The position numbers and the translations under genes are program-made. Positions 1 through 6,014 of a DNA stretch of 6,164 nt are shown piece by piece. Below the pieces are notes generated by a model. The model was given only the letters and a program-made list of their open reading frames with translations. It was not told the origin of the DNA and ran no database searches. The stretch comes from M3007 sp038327555 (GTDB lineage Bacteria; Bacteroidota; Bacteroidia; Chitinophagales; Saprospiraceae), in assembly GCA_038327555.1 (NCBI GenBank), contig JBBQLD010000297.1, forward strand, positions 1 through 6,164. The letters are read 5' to 3'. The stretch's first letter is position 1; the number at the start of each line of letters is the position of its first letter.

Positions 1-90
1 TTCTTCCTGTTCCAAAAAACTGCCCTCCGGCTTTAAATTCATAGTGATGACTATGCTGCCATCTGCCTCCATTTTGTATTGTGCTGCCAT
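1..90 (-). CDS. N-terminal fragment of an unidentified protein, possibly an IS transposase; runs off the left edge
   Basis: An ATG on the minus strand at 90 opens 30 codons that stay open to base 1, starting MAAQYKMEADGSIVITMNLK and ending in an acidic GSFLEQEE-like stretch. There is no signal peptide, unlike the neighbouring genes, so the product is probably cytosolic. A -7 type promoter element lies about 20 bases upstream. The pattern of a short beta-strand segment, then GS-[FM]-L-x-x-EE, reminds me of the N-terminus of ISKra4-family transposases, but 30 residues cannot establish this. A GC-rich block at 131-140, in otherwise AT-rich DNA, could then be near the element's end. That a gene starts here is fairly likely; its identity is a guess. 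Confidence 0.5.
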   Translation of the reverse strand, partial: MAAQYKMEADGSIVITMNLKPEGSFLEQEE

Positions 91-111
91 ATTTTTATCG
101 TATTTTTGACC

Positions 112-119
112 CAAATGTA
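112..119 (-). promoter_or_regulatory. Bacteroidota-type -7 promoter element (TACATTTG)
   Basis: Read on the minus strand this is TACATTTG, an exact match to the TAnnTTTG -7 consensus of the Bacteroidota primary sigma factor. It lies 21 bases before the ATG at 90, giving a leader of about 15 bases. I see no clear TTTG -33 element at the usual distance upstream, so the assignment rests on one box and the spacing. It would drive the partial gene at the left edge, independently of the FGE-fold gene upstream. Confidence 0.45.
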
Positions 120-178
120 CATCAAATTAAGGCCGCACCCATTAATTAAAAGTGCCACATTTAATTCTCTTATAAAAC

Positions 179-1285
179 TTACCGCTCCCTTACCAACCTA
201 AACCCAATACTCCCACTCCAAAGCGTCGGGGCTCCTGTATTCCGATAGCTTACCCTGGCGGCTCGGGTGTCGTTATACCAGGAGCCGCCGCGGATGACGC
301 GTTCTGTGCCTTCGGGTGGCCCCGCTGGGTTGTATTCATGCCCGGTACCGTAATCCGCTTTCCAATCGCTGCACCATTCCCATACATTTCCACTCATATC
401 GAACAAACCCAGTTCGTTGCTTTGTTTGGTGCCAACAGGCTGTGGGTGCCCTCCAGCATTCATCCTGTGCCAGGCCACGGCCTCTATATCGTCGCTACCG
501 GCATATTTATATCGGCTCCCGCTTCGTCCTCCTCGGGCGGCGTATTCCCATTCGGCCTCTGTTGGTAAGCGATAGATCAAACCAGTTTGTTCGTTCAGTT
601 TTCGGAGGAAAACCTGGATATTTTCCCAGGTTACCTGTTCTATAGGGCAGTTTTCACAATAGCGATACCCCGAGGGATTGGTGCCCATCACTTCAGTCCA
701 TTGTTTTTGGGTGACTTCGTATTTGCAGATATAGAAATCATTGAGTGTGACTGTGTGTATGGTTTTTTCGTCGCGATCGCAATCAATTCCTTGTTCAGCG
801 GTACAGCCCCTGGTGAATTGCCCACCTTTCACCAATACCATGTTGTCGCGAGGTATTGGTGGACGTACGCCGGAGCCCGTTTTTTGGGTGTATAGGAGCT
901 CGACATCATAAAATGTTTCAGCAATGGAGGAAGCTGAGAATTTATAATCTAAGGATTCTACCATAATACCATTCACGGCACCGCCATTGTTGTCCCAAAC
1001 ACTCAGCGCGATATATTGATAATACAGCGTTCCCGAACAAGAAACAAAATCCATTTTGAAATTGACATAAGCAGGGCTTGTTCGAAGTGCTCCTGTAAGT
1101 TTTCCGCGGTACTTGAACTGTTTGCCATTGGGGTCGCAACCGTCTGGCGGAATATTGATTTGCAACTCAACGGTAATCATCTGGTCGCTGTATACTTTTT
1201 GCCATGGCTGCCAGCCTGTTTGGGCAAAGAGCATTCCAAACGGAAAAAGAAAAAAGAACGGTATTTTAATAATGCGCCGATTCAT
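179..1285 (-). CDS. Secreted FGE-sulfatase-fold (SUMF1-like) protein, probably not a formylglycine generator
   Basis: The 368-residue product starts with a signal peptide (residues 1-21, ending MLFA before QTGW). Residues 22-140 are a beta-rich region I do not recognise. Residues 147-366 form a full FGE-sulfatase / C-type-lectin-like domain: NMVLVKGGQF (148-157), YEVTQKQW (189-196), CPIEQVTW (213-220), YRLPTEAEWEYAARGG (238-253), GLFDMSGNVWEWCSDW (293-308), RVIRGGSW (329-336) and GFRLVR (361-366). True formylglycine-generating enzymes have a copper-binding cysteine pair just after the GGS motif. Here those positions read YNDTRAARVSYR with no cysteine, so sulfatase activation is unlikely. The fold may bind a ligand or do other chemistry, as in many expanded Bacteroidota paralogues. 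The gene lies 86 bases past the operon end, behind a possible terminator; I found no convincing promoter in that gap. Fold certain, function unknown. Confidence 0.93.
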   Translation of the reverse strand: MNRRIIKIPFFFLFPFGMLFAQTGWQPWQKVYSDQMITVELQINIPPDGCDPNGKQFKYRGKLTGALRTSPAYVNFKMDFVSCSGTLYYQYIALSVWDNNGGAVNGIMVESLDYKFSASSIAETFYDVELLYTQKTGSGVRPPIPRDNMVLVKGGQFTRGCTAEQGIDCDRDEKTIHTVTLNDFYICKYEVTQKQWTEVMGTNPSGYRYCENCPIEQVTWENIQVFLRKLNEQTGLIYRLPTEAEWEYAARGGRSGSRYKYAGSDDIEAVAWHRMNAGGHPQPVGTKQSNELGLFDMSGNVWEWCSDWKADYGTGHEYNPAGPPEGTERVIRGGSWYNDTRAARVSYRNTGAPTLWSGSIGFRLVRER

Positions 1286-1340
1286 GGCATCAATTTTCTA
1301 ATAATTGGTCAGGAGTCTTGCCATACCCTTTTGAACAGTT

Positions 1341-1362
1341 AGAAAACCCAAAACAGTTTGGG
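1341..1362 (-). terminator. Small hairpin with T-run after the LecA-like gene
   Basis: Read on the minus strand, CCCAAA, a CTGT loop and TTTGGG form a perfect 6-bp stem (1347-1362), followed at once by TTTTCT. It lies 10 bases past the stop of the LecA-like gene and 55 bases before the FGE-fold gene start. It has the layout of an intrinsic terminator, but the stem is short with only three G-C pairs, so it may be leaky. It is the best candidate for the end of the five-gene unit. Confidence 0.45.
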
Positions 1363-1371
1363 AATCCATCA

Positions 1372-2373
1372 TTATTCAACGGTGATTTCAATATTGTACA
1401 TGCCACTATTGTCGCTTTTGGTGTTGTCATTGACCTCAAAAATGATTTCCATTTTTCCAGTTGTCTGTGCAATGAATTGTGTTCCCAAACCGCAACTACG
1501 CCATTTTGTGTCCCCCGGTAATGCATACATCAGCACGGCATGTTTGAATTCGGGCACTAGATTATAGTGAGTCATTGAAAGACCGAAAGGGCCGCTGCTA
1601 ATGCCTTCTGGACCAGAGTTGCCTGAAGCAATACCAATTATGATGCTGCCGGAAGCGGTGATTTTGACCAAACTACCCTGTTCCACATCAATGGTTACAA
1701 CTGTACGACTACTGACATTGGCTGTGGTTCGTTTGGGCTGACTAGGGCGTAGACTGTTATCCAACAGAATCTCAACTGGTGTTAAAATATTGACCGTTTT
1801 GACGTAATCCCGATAGCGACCTTGGGGGTCGTGGAAAAGTAAATCCATATAATCTGTGCTGCCAGTGAATGCAACTTTCGGAATGACAAAACTGAAAGAA
1901 CCAAATGAATTGGTTTTTACAGGTTGAATTTCGGGGCCTGAAAGCTTATTGGAGGAAACCTTAACAATCAGCCCTTCTACGAATTTTTTTGTCTTATCGT
2001 CTTTGACAATCCCAACAACCCCTAATTTGGCATTCCGGCTGATCTTGATGTCCGTAGATTGAGTCCTAGTGCCGTTCATCCTGTAGATGTGCCGATGAAA
2101 CCCATATTCAAGTGGATGATAAATAATGATTTCAATATCGTCGCCTGATTTTGCCGTGGCAGGTAGTTTAAGGGAAAACAAGCCGAGGTCGTCAGTCGTT
2201 GTTTGGTCGCCGAGGGTTTGGTCGCCTTTCAAAATAGAAATATTGGCGGCCTTGATTGGTGTTGCGCTGACATCATGGGTGAGGGTTCCGTTCAGGGTAG
2301 CGCCTACTTGAGCAAAAGACGGAGCAACAGTAATCGCTACTAAGAAAAGAAGGCAGAGAAATGGTTGTTTCAT
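1372..2373 (-). CDS. Secreted protein with two beta-sandwich modules and a LecA/PA-IL-like lectin domain
   Basis: The 333-residue product has a signal peptide (1-21, APSFA before QVG). Residues 25-111 and 117-205 are two Ig-like modules of the CarboxypepD_reg / CnaB kind, each with a G-x-hydrophobic start, a mid-module D/NxxGxFS turn (62-67, 155-161) and a later strand plus HP or HDP (86-87, 181-183). Residues 223-333 resemble the PA-IL (LecA) galactophilic lectin fold: VEQGSLVKITASG (230-242), SGPEGI (253-258), a HAVLMYAL strand (278-285), and a VNDN...DNSG signature (314-324) matching the loop that binds calcium and sugar in LecA. The aspartate and the second loop asparagine are retained; the loop is about two residues shorter and its first asparagine is replaced by aspartate. 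It is probably exported and may bind carbohydrate. It is the last gene of the operon, 19 bases after the preceding stop. Lectin assignment is by motif reading; the ligand is unknown. Confidence 0.9.
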   Translation of the reverse strand: MKQPFLCLLFLVAITVAPSFAQVGATLNGTLTHDVSATPIKAANISILKGDQTLGDQTTTDDLGLFSLKLPATAKSGDDIEIIIYHPLEYGFHRHIYRMNGTRTQSTDIKISRNAKLGVVGIVKDDKTKKFVEGLIVKVSSNKLSGPEIQPVKTNSFGSFSFVIPKVAFTGSTDYMDLLFHDPQGRYRDYVKTVNILTPVEILLDNSLRPSQPKRTTANVSSRTVVTIDVEQGSLVKITASGSIIIGIASGNSGPEGISSGPFGLSMTHYNLVPEFKHAVLMYALPGDTKWRSCGLGTQFIAQTTGKMEIIFEVNDNTKSDNSGMYNIEITVE

Positions 2374-2392
2374 TTTAGTATTGATTTAGTGG

Positions 2393-2989
2393 TTAATATA
2401 GAATCATCGAAATGTCATTTTTGGGAACAATATAATTTCGGTCGCCATCGTCGTAAAAACCATTTGGGTCTTTATATATTAGACGCACATGGTTCATTTG
2501 GACTTCTCCGCCCAAATCCAGCTTAAAATATCCATTTGCATCGGTTTTTGTGCTTCGTCCATTGTTTGCTGTAACCTGAATGTTTGGTATCCCAGCTCCT
2601 TCCGGATTTTTCACCACCCCCGCCACACGGTTATTTATTTGCGTTGCCACGGGGCTTTCTGTTATTTTGCCAGGCTTGATCTCACCACTGGTATTACTGC
2701 CAGGCTTGTCAATAGGCAGCTCAGGCTTCTCTTCGATAACACCGCCCCCATTTTTAGCAGTAGAATGTCCACCCCTTTCAATAAACTGACAATACCCCCA
2801 CCAACCCAGCAGCACAACCAAAAGCAAAATAGCAACTTTCACAATCCAATTAAGCCTCCAAGCTTGTGCATTTTCGGTCTGGTGAATAGTGACGTTCACA
2901 TCTCCAATGTGCATGTCCCTTCCAGCCGAGGCTGTTGACCGGTCTAGGGCATTTTTCTTTTGTATTGTTGGATCCTGATTTTCAGACAT
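2393..2989 (-). CDS. Single-pass membrane protein: cytosolic RDMHIGDV tail, TM helix, Gly/Pro linker, exported beta-sandwich
   Basis: The 198-residue product has no cleavable signal. A polar N-terminus of about 45 residues contains SAGRDMHIGDVNVTIHQ (21-37). One hydrophobic helix follows at about 49-69, with K51 and the upstream R45 suggesting the N-terminus is cytosolic. A flexible linker rich in Gly, Pro, Lys and Glu (71-118) leads to a C-terminal module (120-198) of the CarboxypepD_reg type: VAGVVKNPEG at 122-131, TDANGYFKLDL at 149-159, and RLIYKDPNGFYDD at 169-181. This module resembles those of the next gene downstream. The AGRD-x-hIGDV stretch recalls short beta-hairpin tails seen before membrane or effector modules in Bacteroidota; its role is not known to me. 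The start lies one base after the AMOP gene stop, so translational coupling is likely. It may join a cytosolic partner to the exported proteins of the operon. Confidence 0.87.
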   Translation of the reverse strand: MSENQDPTIQKKNALDRSTASAGRDMHIGDVNVTIHQTENAQAWRLNWIVKVAILLLVVLLGWWGYCQFIERGGHSTAKNGGGVIEEKPELPIDKPGSNTSGEIKPGKITESPVATQINNRVAGVVKNPEGAGIPNIQVTANNGRSTKTDANGYFKLDLGGEVQMNHVRLIYKDPNGFYDDGDRNYIVPKNDISMILY

Positions 2990-2990
2990 G

Positions 2991-3572
2991 CTATCTTTTT
3001 CCTACGACATTCGTATCGCATCCGTTTTTATTATTCGGCACCCAAAATTTGTTGTACTGTACCCACCCGCTATCAACCCCGCCAAAGCGATCCCAGGGAC
3101 GCACGTCATTGGTGTAGTGCCCTAGCAAGATGCCATAATCAGTTGTCATTACACCTTGTGCATCTTCGCCTTTGCAGGTGCTGGTTTTATCGGGCGTGCC
3201 TGCTGCGCTGCCACCTGTGATCAGCTTTCCATTTTCATCATAACAACATTGTTGACCTGAAACTCCTTCGCTTGTCTGAATGGGCGGGTATGAGCGAAAA
3301 CACTCTGTAGATCCGGCGTGGTACTTACCGATGTTGCCTACGTCTTTTGCCCAACTGTCATTCACTACAATCCCGTTTTTATCCGGGTTTTCACAAGGGC
3401 AAGCGGGCAATTGCTCATGCCAGATTACATTGGATGGTGCTTCTGCTTTTTTGGATCGGTTGCACCCTGAATCGGACATCAAGATTACATAGCCCATAAA
3501 GCAGCATGCCATCGGGATTTGACGCAGTGCAGTAATATTTATGAGCTGTTTTAAATACATGGATTTGATCAT
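2991..3572 (-). CDS. Cysteine-rich AMOP-domain protein, probable lipoprotein
   Basis: The 193-residue product has a hydrophobic N-terminal stretch (about 20-33) ending in SDSGC with Cys37, a relaxed Bacteroidota-style lipobox, so it is probably a lipoprotein. Residues 50-130 read like an AMOP domain: WHEQLPACPC (51-60), KYHAGSTECFRS (83-94), SGQQCCYDENGKLI (105-118) and a following GTPDK (125-129). The order and spacing recall the AMOP domain of animal SUSD2, where a YHPGA...C..S segment is followed by GQQCCY and then STPDR. The remaining C-terminus (131-193) contains further cysteines at 133 and 185 and is rich in aromatic residues. Family knowledge: AMOP is an extracellular, disulfide-bonded, adhesion-associated domain of unclear mechanism. 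The ATG overlaps the previous stop codon as ATGA, which supports this start over in-frame ATGs at codons 5 and 21. AMOP likely; function unknown. Confidence 0.85.
   Translation of the reverse strand: MIKSMYLKQLINITALRQIPMACCFMGYVILMSDSGCNRSKKAEAPSNVIWHEQLPACPCENPDKNGIVVNDSWAKDVGNIGKYHAGSTECFRSYPPIQTSEGVSGQQCCYDENGKLITGGSAAGTPDKTSTCKGEDAQGVMTTDYGILLGHYTNDVRPWDRFGGVDSGWVQYNKFWVPNNKNGCDTNVVGKR
3569..3572 (-). promoter_or_regulatory. ATGA stop-start overlap coupling the LamG and AMOP genes
   Basis: On the minus strand these bases read ATGA: the ATG of the AMOP gene overlaps the TGA of the LamG gene. Such four-base overlaps usually mean translational coupling and a fixed product ratio. It is the tightest junction in the operon and fixes the AMOP start codon, which has no Shine-Dalgarno sequence. 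Confidence 0.8.
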
Positions 3573-4969
3573 TGCTCACTTATGATTCTGATACCGCCGC
3601 TTAGTCCAATTTTGGAATTTATCACAACCTTCTGTACTGAGATACTGTCATCAATTTCTATTGTAAGGGTATTTGGTGGGATGCTACCTTCATTCCAAGC
3701 CCTAGAAATGAAATAGTTATTACCGCCGGGATTCAAGGAGCACCTGATAAAGGCGTGCTCTGAAGGGTTCGGTTTTTTATTCTTCAATTCGTATTTGTCC
3801 CGCACCCAAACCCCGTTTACATTGATGGAAACGATATCACCGTCTTCCTTCTCGTTGTCATAAGGATAAATGGTCACCTCGCTGTTTTTTACAATCACTT
3901 TTTTCTGGTACTCAATAGGGATATTGCCGATTTTTGAGGGTAAATCTTTGTAAGTGTCTATTGGAACCAATATCGTATCCCGAATAGGTCGTACAGGTTT
4001 TGTAGGCTGCTGCGGAGCAGTGGCAATAGTCGTGTCCTTTGGGGGTTTAGCTGTTTTTTTAGGAGGGGCAGGATTTGGGTCAGGAGGCGGAACATTTACA
4101 AAAGCAGGATCCTTGGCCGGGCTGGAGGGCTGGGAGGCTGGGTCGGTTGGTATAGGGTCTTTAACAGGGTCAGGCTTTTTGGGCGGCGGATTTTTTTTGG
4201 GTGGCACAGTAACGACACTCCCAGGGCAGCGATCTGAATCGTTGGATTCAGACATATCCTGGTAAATCTGGATCAGTTCGTACTCGTCTAGGGCCCGGTC
4301 ATAGATTCGAAGGTCATCCATGGCACCGTTGAAAAACTCCAGCCCACCAGGCAAGTCCCGACCAATCTCCAGCGGCATGTCATTGGCTTTCAATTGACCA
4401 TAGTAATCAAGCTCGTACACGAATTTGCCGTTTAAAAAAACGCGCACGGTAGAGCCATCAAAAGTATAGGCATAAAAATACCATACTTCGTACGACAGTT
4501 GTGGGACGAACTTTTCGGTGAACTCAGTGTTGATGGAAACGGTTTGAGCCGTCGCCTGCATCCTGTATTGTGGGCTTTCATCCGTTTCATAGGATTGATC
4601 CGATTTGCAGCAGATGGTGATCCATTGCTTAAAGAAATCAGCACCCTTGTTGATTTTGAACCAGACAGCTGCTGTGAAAGCCTTTCGTGGCCTTTTGAGC
4701 GAATTGCTGCTTGGAACTGAGATATAGCCAGTTCCATCGAACAGCATGGCGCTACAGCCCACCCCGAACCGGTCAGCAGTGTACGATACACCGTTGATTA
4801 TTTCACCATCGTTGTTGTTCCGGGTAAAATCGTACACCTTCGTTTTGTTTTTGCTCGCGTCGAGGTTGAACTTGTAAAAGGCGACAAGGCCGTTGGTGGG
4901 CGATTGGCTTGAGGCAGCCCAAGCAATGGTCAAGGACAAAATTGTGGATAAAATTCGAATTGGTTTCAT
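3569..4969 (-). CDS. Secreted LamG-domain protein with Pro/Lys/Asp-rich spacer and C-terminal beta domain
   Basis: I start the gene at the ATG at 4969 (466 residues). An upstream in-frame TTG at 4996 would add nine polar residues before the signal peptide and overlap the preceding gene. Residues 1-21 are a signal peptide. Residues 26-238 are a LamG / concanavalin-like domain: NGLVAFYKF (26-34), AMLFDGTGYISVP (74-86), FTAAVWFKI (98-106), VRVFLNGKFVYE (175-186) and DDLRIYDRALDEYEL (218-232). Residues 249-333 are low-complexity, rich in Pro, Lys, Asp and Ala, a likely stalk. Residues 345-466 form a beta-rich domain found repeatedly in Bacteroidota secreted proteins, recognisable by EDGDIVSINVNG (375-386) and GSIPPNTLTIEI (428-439). 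The LamG part may bind glycan or protein, the stalk sets distance, and the last domain has no role known to me. It begins 10 bases after the NAGPA-like gene stop. Confidence 0.92.
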   Translation of the reverse strand: MKPIRILSTILSLTIAWAASSQSPTNGLVAFYKFNLDASKNKTKVYDFTRNNNDGEIINGVSYTADRFGVGCSAMLFDGTGYISVPSSNSLKRPRKAFTAAVWFKINKGADFFKQWITICCKSDQSYETDESPQYRMQATAQTVSINTEFTEKFVPQLSYEVWYFYAYTFDGSTVRVFLNGKFVYELDYYGQLKANDMPLEIGRDLPGGLEFFNGAMDDLRIYDRALDEYELIQIYQDMSESNDSDRCPGSVVTVPPKKNPPPKKPDPVKDPIPTDPASQPSSPAKDPAFVNVPPPDPNPAPPKKTAKPPKDTTIATAPQQPTKPVRPIRDTILVPIDTYKDLPSKIGNIPIEYQKKVIVKNSEVTIYPYDNEKEDGDIVSINVNGVWVRDKYELKNKKPNPSEHAFIRCSLNPGGNNYFISRAWNEGSIPPNTLTIEIDDSISVQKVVINSKIGLSGGIRIISEQ

Positions 4970-4979
4970 AAGTTGTGAT

Positions 4980-6014
4980 TTATTTGAAGATGCCAATCAT
5001 GGGCCCGAAATTCCCGCCCTGTTGATGCCGGGCGAGTTCAGGCAAATATGTTTCTGAAATAGCGCCATCGAGATAAAGCGCATTTTGGCACTTGAATTGA
5101 TCTTTGAACAAACTTGCGAAATCATACAGGTTGACACGTTCGTTCGAAATGACGAAGACAACTAAGTTAGAGTCGATGATCCCGACCCCATTGCGGATAT
5201 TTTTGTTGTCGGATCCTCGGGTGAAGTTGCTATTAATGATGCCCTCCACAAGTAGCATGGGCCCCGATTGTGTAGCAAATTTTACCGATTTGGGCTTTTT
5301 TTTCATGTATTGCTCTGTGGTAAGCACCCGTGCGATGTCAGCAGCATCCAAATAGAAAATACCGTTTGGCTGCATGTAAAAGTTCCCGTACCCATCCTTT
5401 TTTTTATCAACGGGAACAATCTCTACCCCATTTTGGACAAATAGGCCTTGCGGGGAATTATCGGACAAATACATGCCTGCATTGGAAGCAAATACCAATT
5501 TTTTGTCATTAGTTTCCAAATCAAGCCGCAAGTTTTTCAGGCTCAAATAGGGTTTGTTATCCGTTTCGTCGCGCCAGAATAGCTGGATTTTGCAGTTTTT
5601 GGTGTTGGCAATGTAATAGTCAAATTTTTGACCCTTAAAAGTAACTTGCCCTGCCTTATTGCCCTCAATGCCATACACTGCTGTCAAGGCTCGTTGATAG
5701 ATGGAAATCGTATCCAACAAGTTTTTGGTTCGGGATCGAAGCCGCTCAATCTGCATGGCAGCGCCCGCTGCAATAGTCTCAGAATCCCTCGGCTCCTGGC
5801 TTTTTCTTACTAACTCCGCAATGACCGTGTTCAAGGAGTCTTTTTCGGCACTTGCTTTTTTGATTTTATCGGTGCAAGCGTGGTGCTGATTCTCGGCGTT
5901 TTTTTTCTGCTCCGTTAATGTAATAACCTCTTTTTTAGCTTCCTTGAGTTTAGAAAAAACACAGGATGTAAAATTGAAGGCGAGAAGGATCAAGAGAAAA
6001 TTGAATGGTCGCAT
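4980..6014 (-). CDS. Lipoprotein with coiled coil and NAGPA/DUF2233 phosphodiester-glycosidase domain
   Basis: I use the ATG at 6014 (344 residues). An in-frame TTG at 6059 would put 15 polar residues before the signal sequence. Residues 1-17 are a lipoprotein signal ending FTSC, with Cys18 the likely lipidated residue. Residues 20-112 are rich in Lys, Glu, Gln and Leu with heptad-like spacing and look like a coiled coil, broken around 72-80. Residues 118-344 match the NAGPA / DUF2233 family (E. coli YigE is a member): ASNAGMY (176-182), PQGLFVQNG (188-196), QPNGIFYLD (215-223), TQSGPMLL (248-255), RNGVGI (274-279), VFVISN (286-291) and ALYLDGAIS (312-320). The human NAGPA enzyme removes N-acetylglucosamine from a mannose 6-phosphate diester; bacterial substrates are mostly unknown, perhaps phosphodiester-linked envelope glycans. 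It is the first recognisable gene of the operon and its only likely enzyme. Confidence 0.93.
   Translation of the reverse strand: MRPFNFLLILLAFNFTSCVFSKLKEAKKEVITLTEQKKNAENQHHACTDKIKKASAEKDSLNTVIAELVRKSQEPRDSETIAAGAAMQIERLRSRTKNLLDTISIYQRALTAVYGIEGNKAGQVTFKGQKFDYYIANTKNCKIQLFWRDETDNKPYLSLKNLRLDLETNDKKLVFASNAGMYLSDNSPQGLFVQNGVEIVPVDKKKDGYGNFYMQPNGIFYLDAADIARVLTTEQYMKKKPKSVKFATQSGPMLLVEGIINSNFTRGSDNKNIRNGVGIIDSNLVVFVISNERVNLYDFASLFKDQFKCQNALYLDGAISETYLPELARHQQGGNFGPMIGIFK

Noticed and set aside
145..165. AT-rich inverted repeat (ATTAAA / TTTAAT, 9-base loop) after the FGE-fold gene
   Set aside because: The stem has no G-C pair and no T-run follows, so it is too weak to call a terminator.
587..895. 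Plus-strand frames opposite the FGE-fold gene
   Set aside because: They are antisense to a strongly conserved domain and encode nothing recognisable.
1291..1307. Five-base inverted repeat CAATT / AATTG just before the FGE-fold gene start
   Set aside because: Such short AT-only repeats are expected by chance in intergenic DNA.
1290..1526. Minus-strand 78-codon frame reaching to five bases before the FGE-fold gene
   Set aside because: It overlaps the LecA-like gene in another frame, and that gene keeps its lectin signature to its own stop at 1372. No domain, signal peptide or start signal supports the 78-codon frame.
3954..4265. Plus-strand frame of 103 codons rich in glycine
   Set aside because: It is the antisense of the Pro-rich spacer of the LamG gene; proline codons read backwards give glycine. 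It has no independent support.
4432..4791. Minus-strand 119-codon frame within the LamG gene
   Set aside because: It is out of frame with the LamG motifs, which run unbroken through this stretch, and shows no protein-like features of its own.
4970..4996. TTG start nine codons upstream for the LamG gene
   Set aside because: It would place polar residues before the signal peptide and overlap the preceding gene by 17 bases. The ATG at 4969 gives a normal signal peptide.
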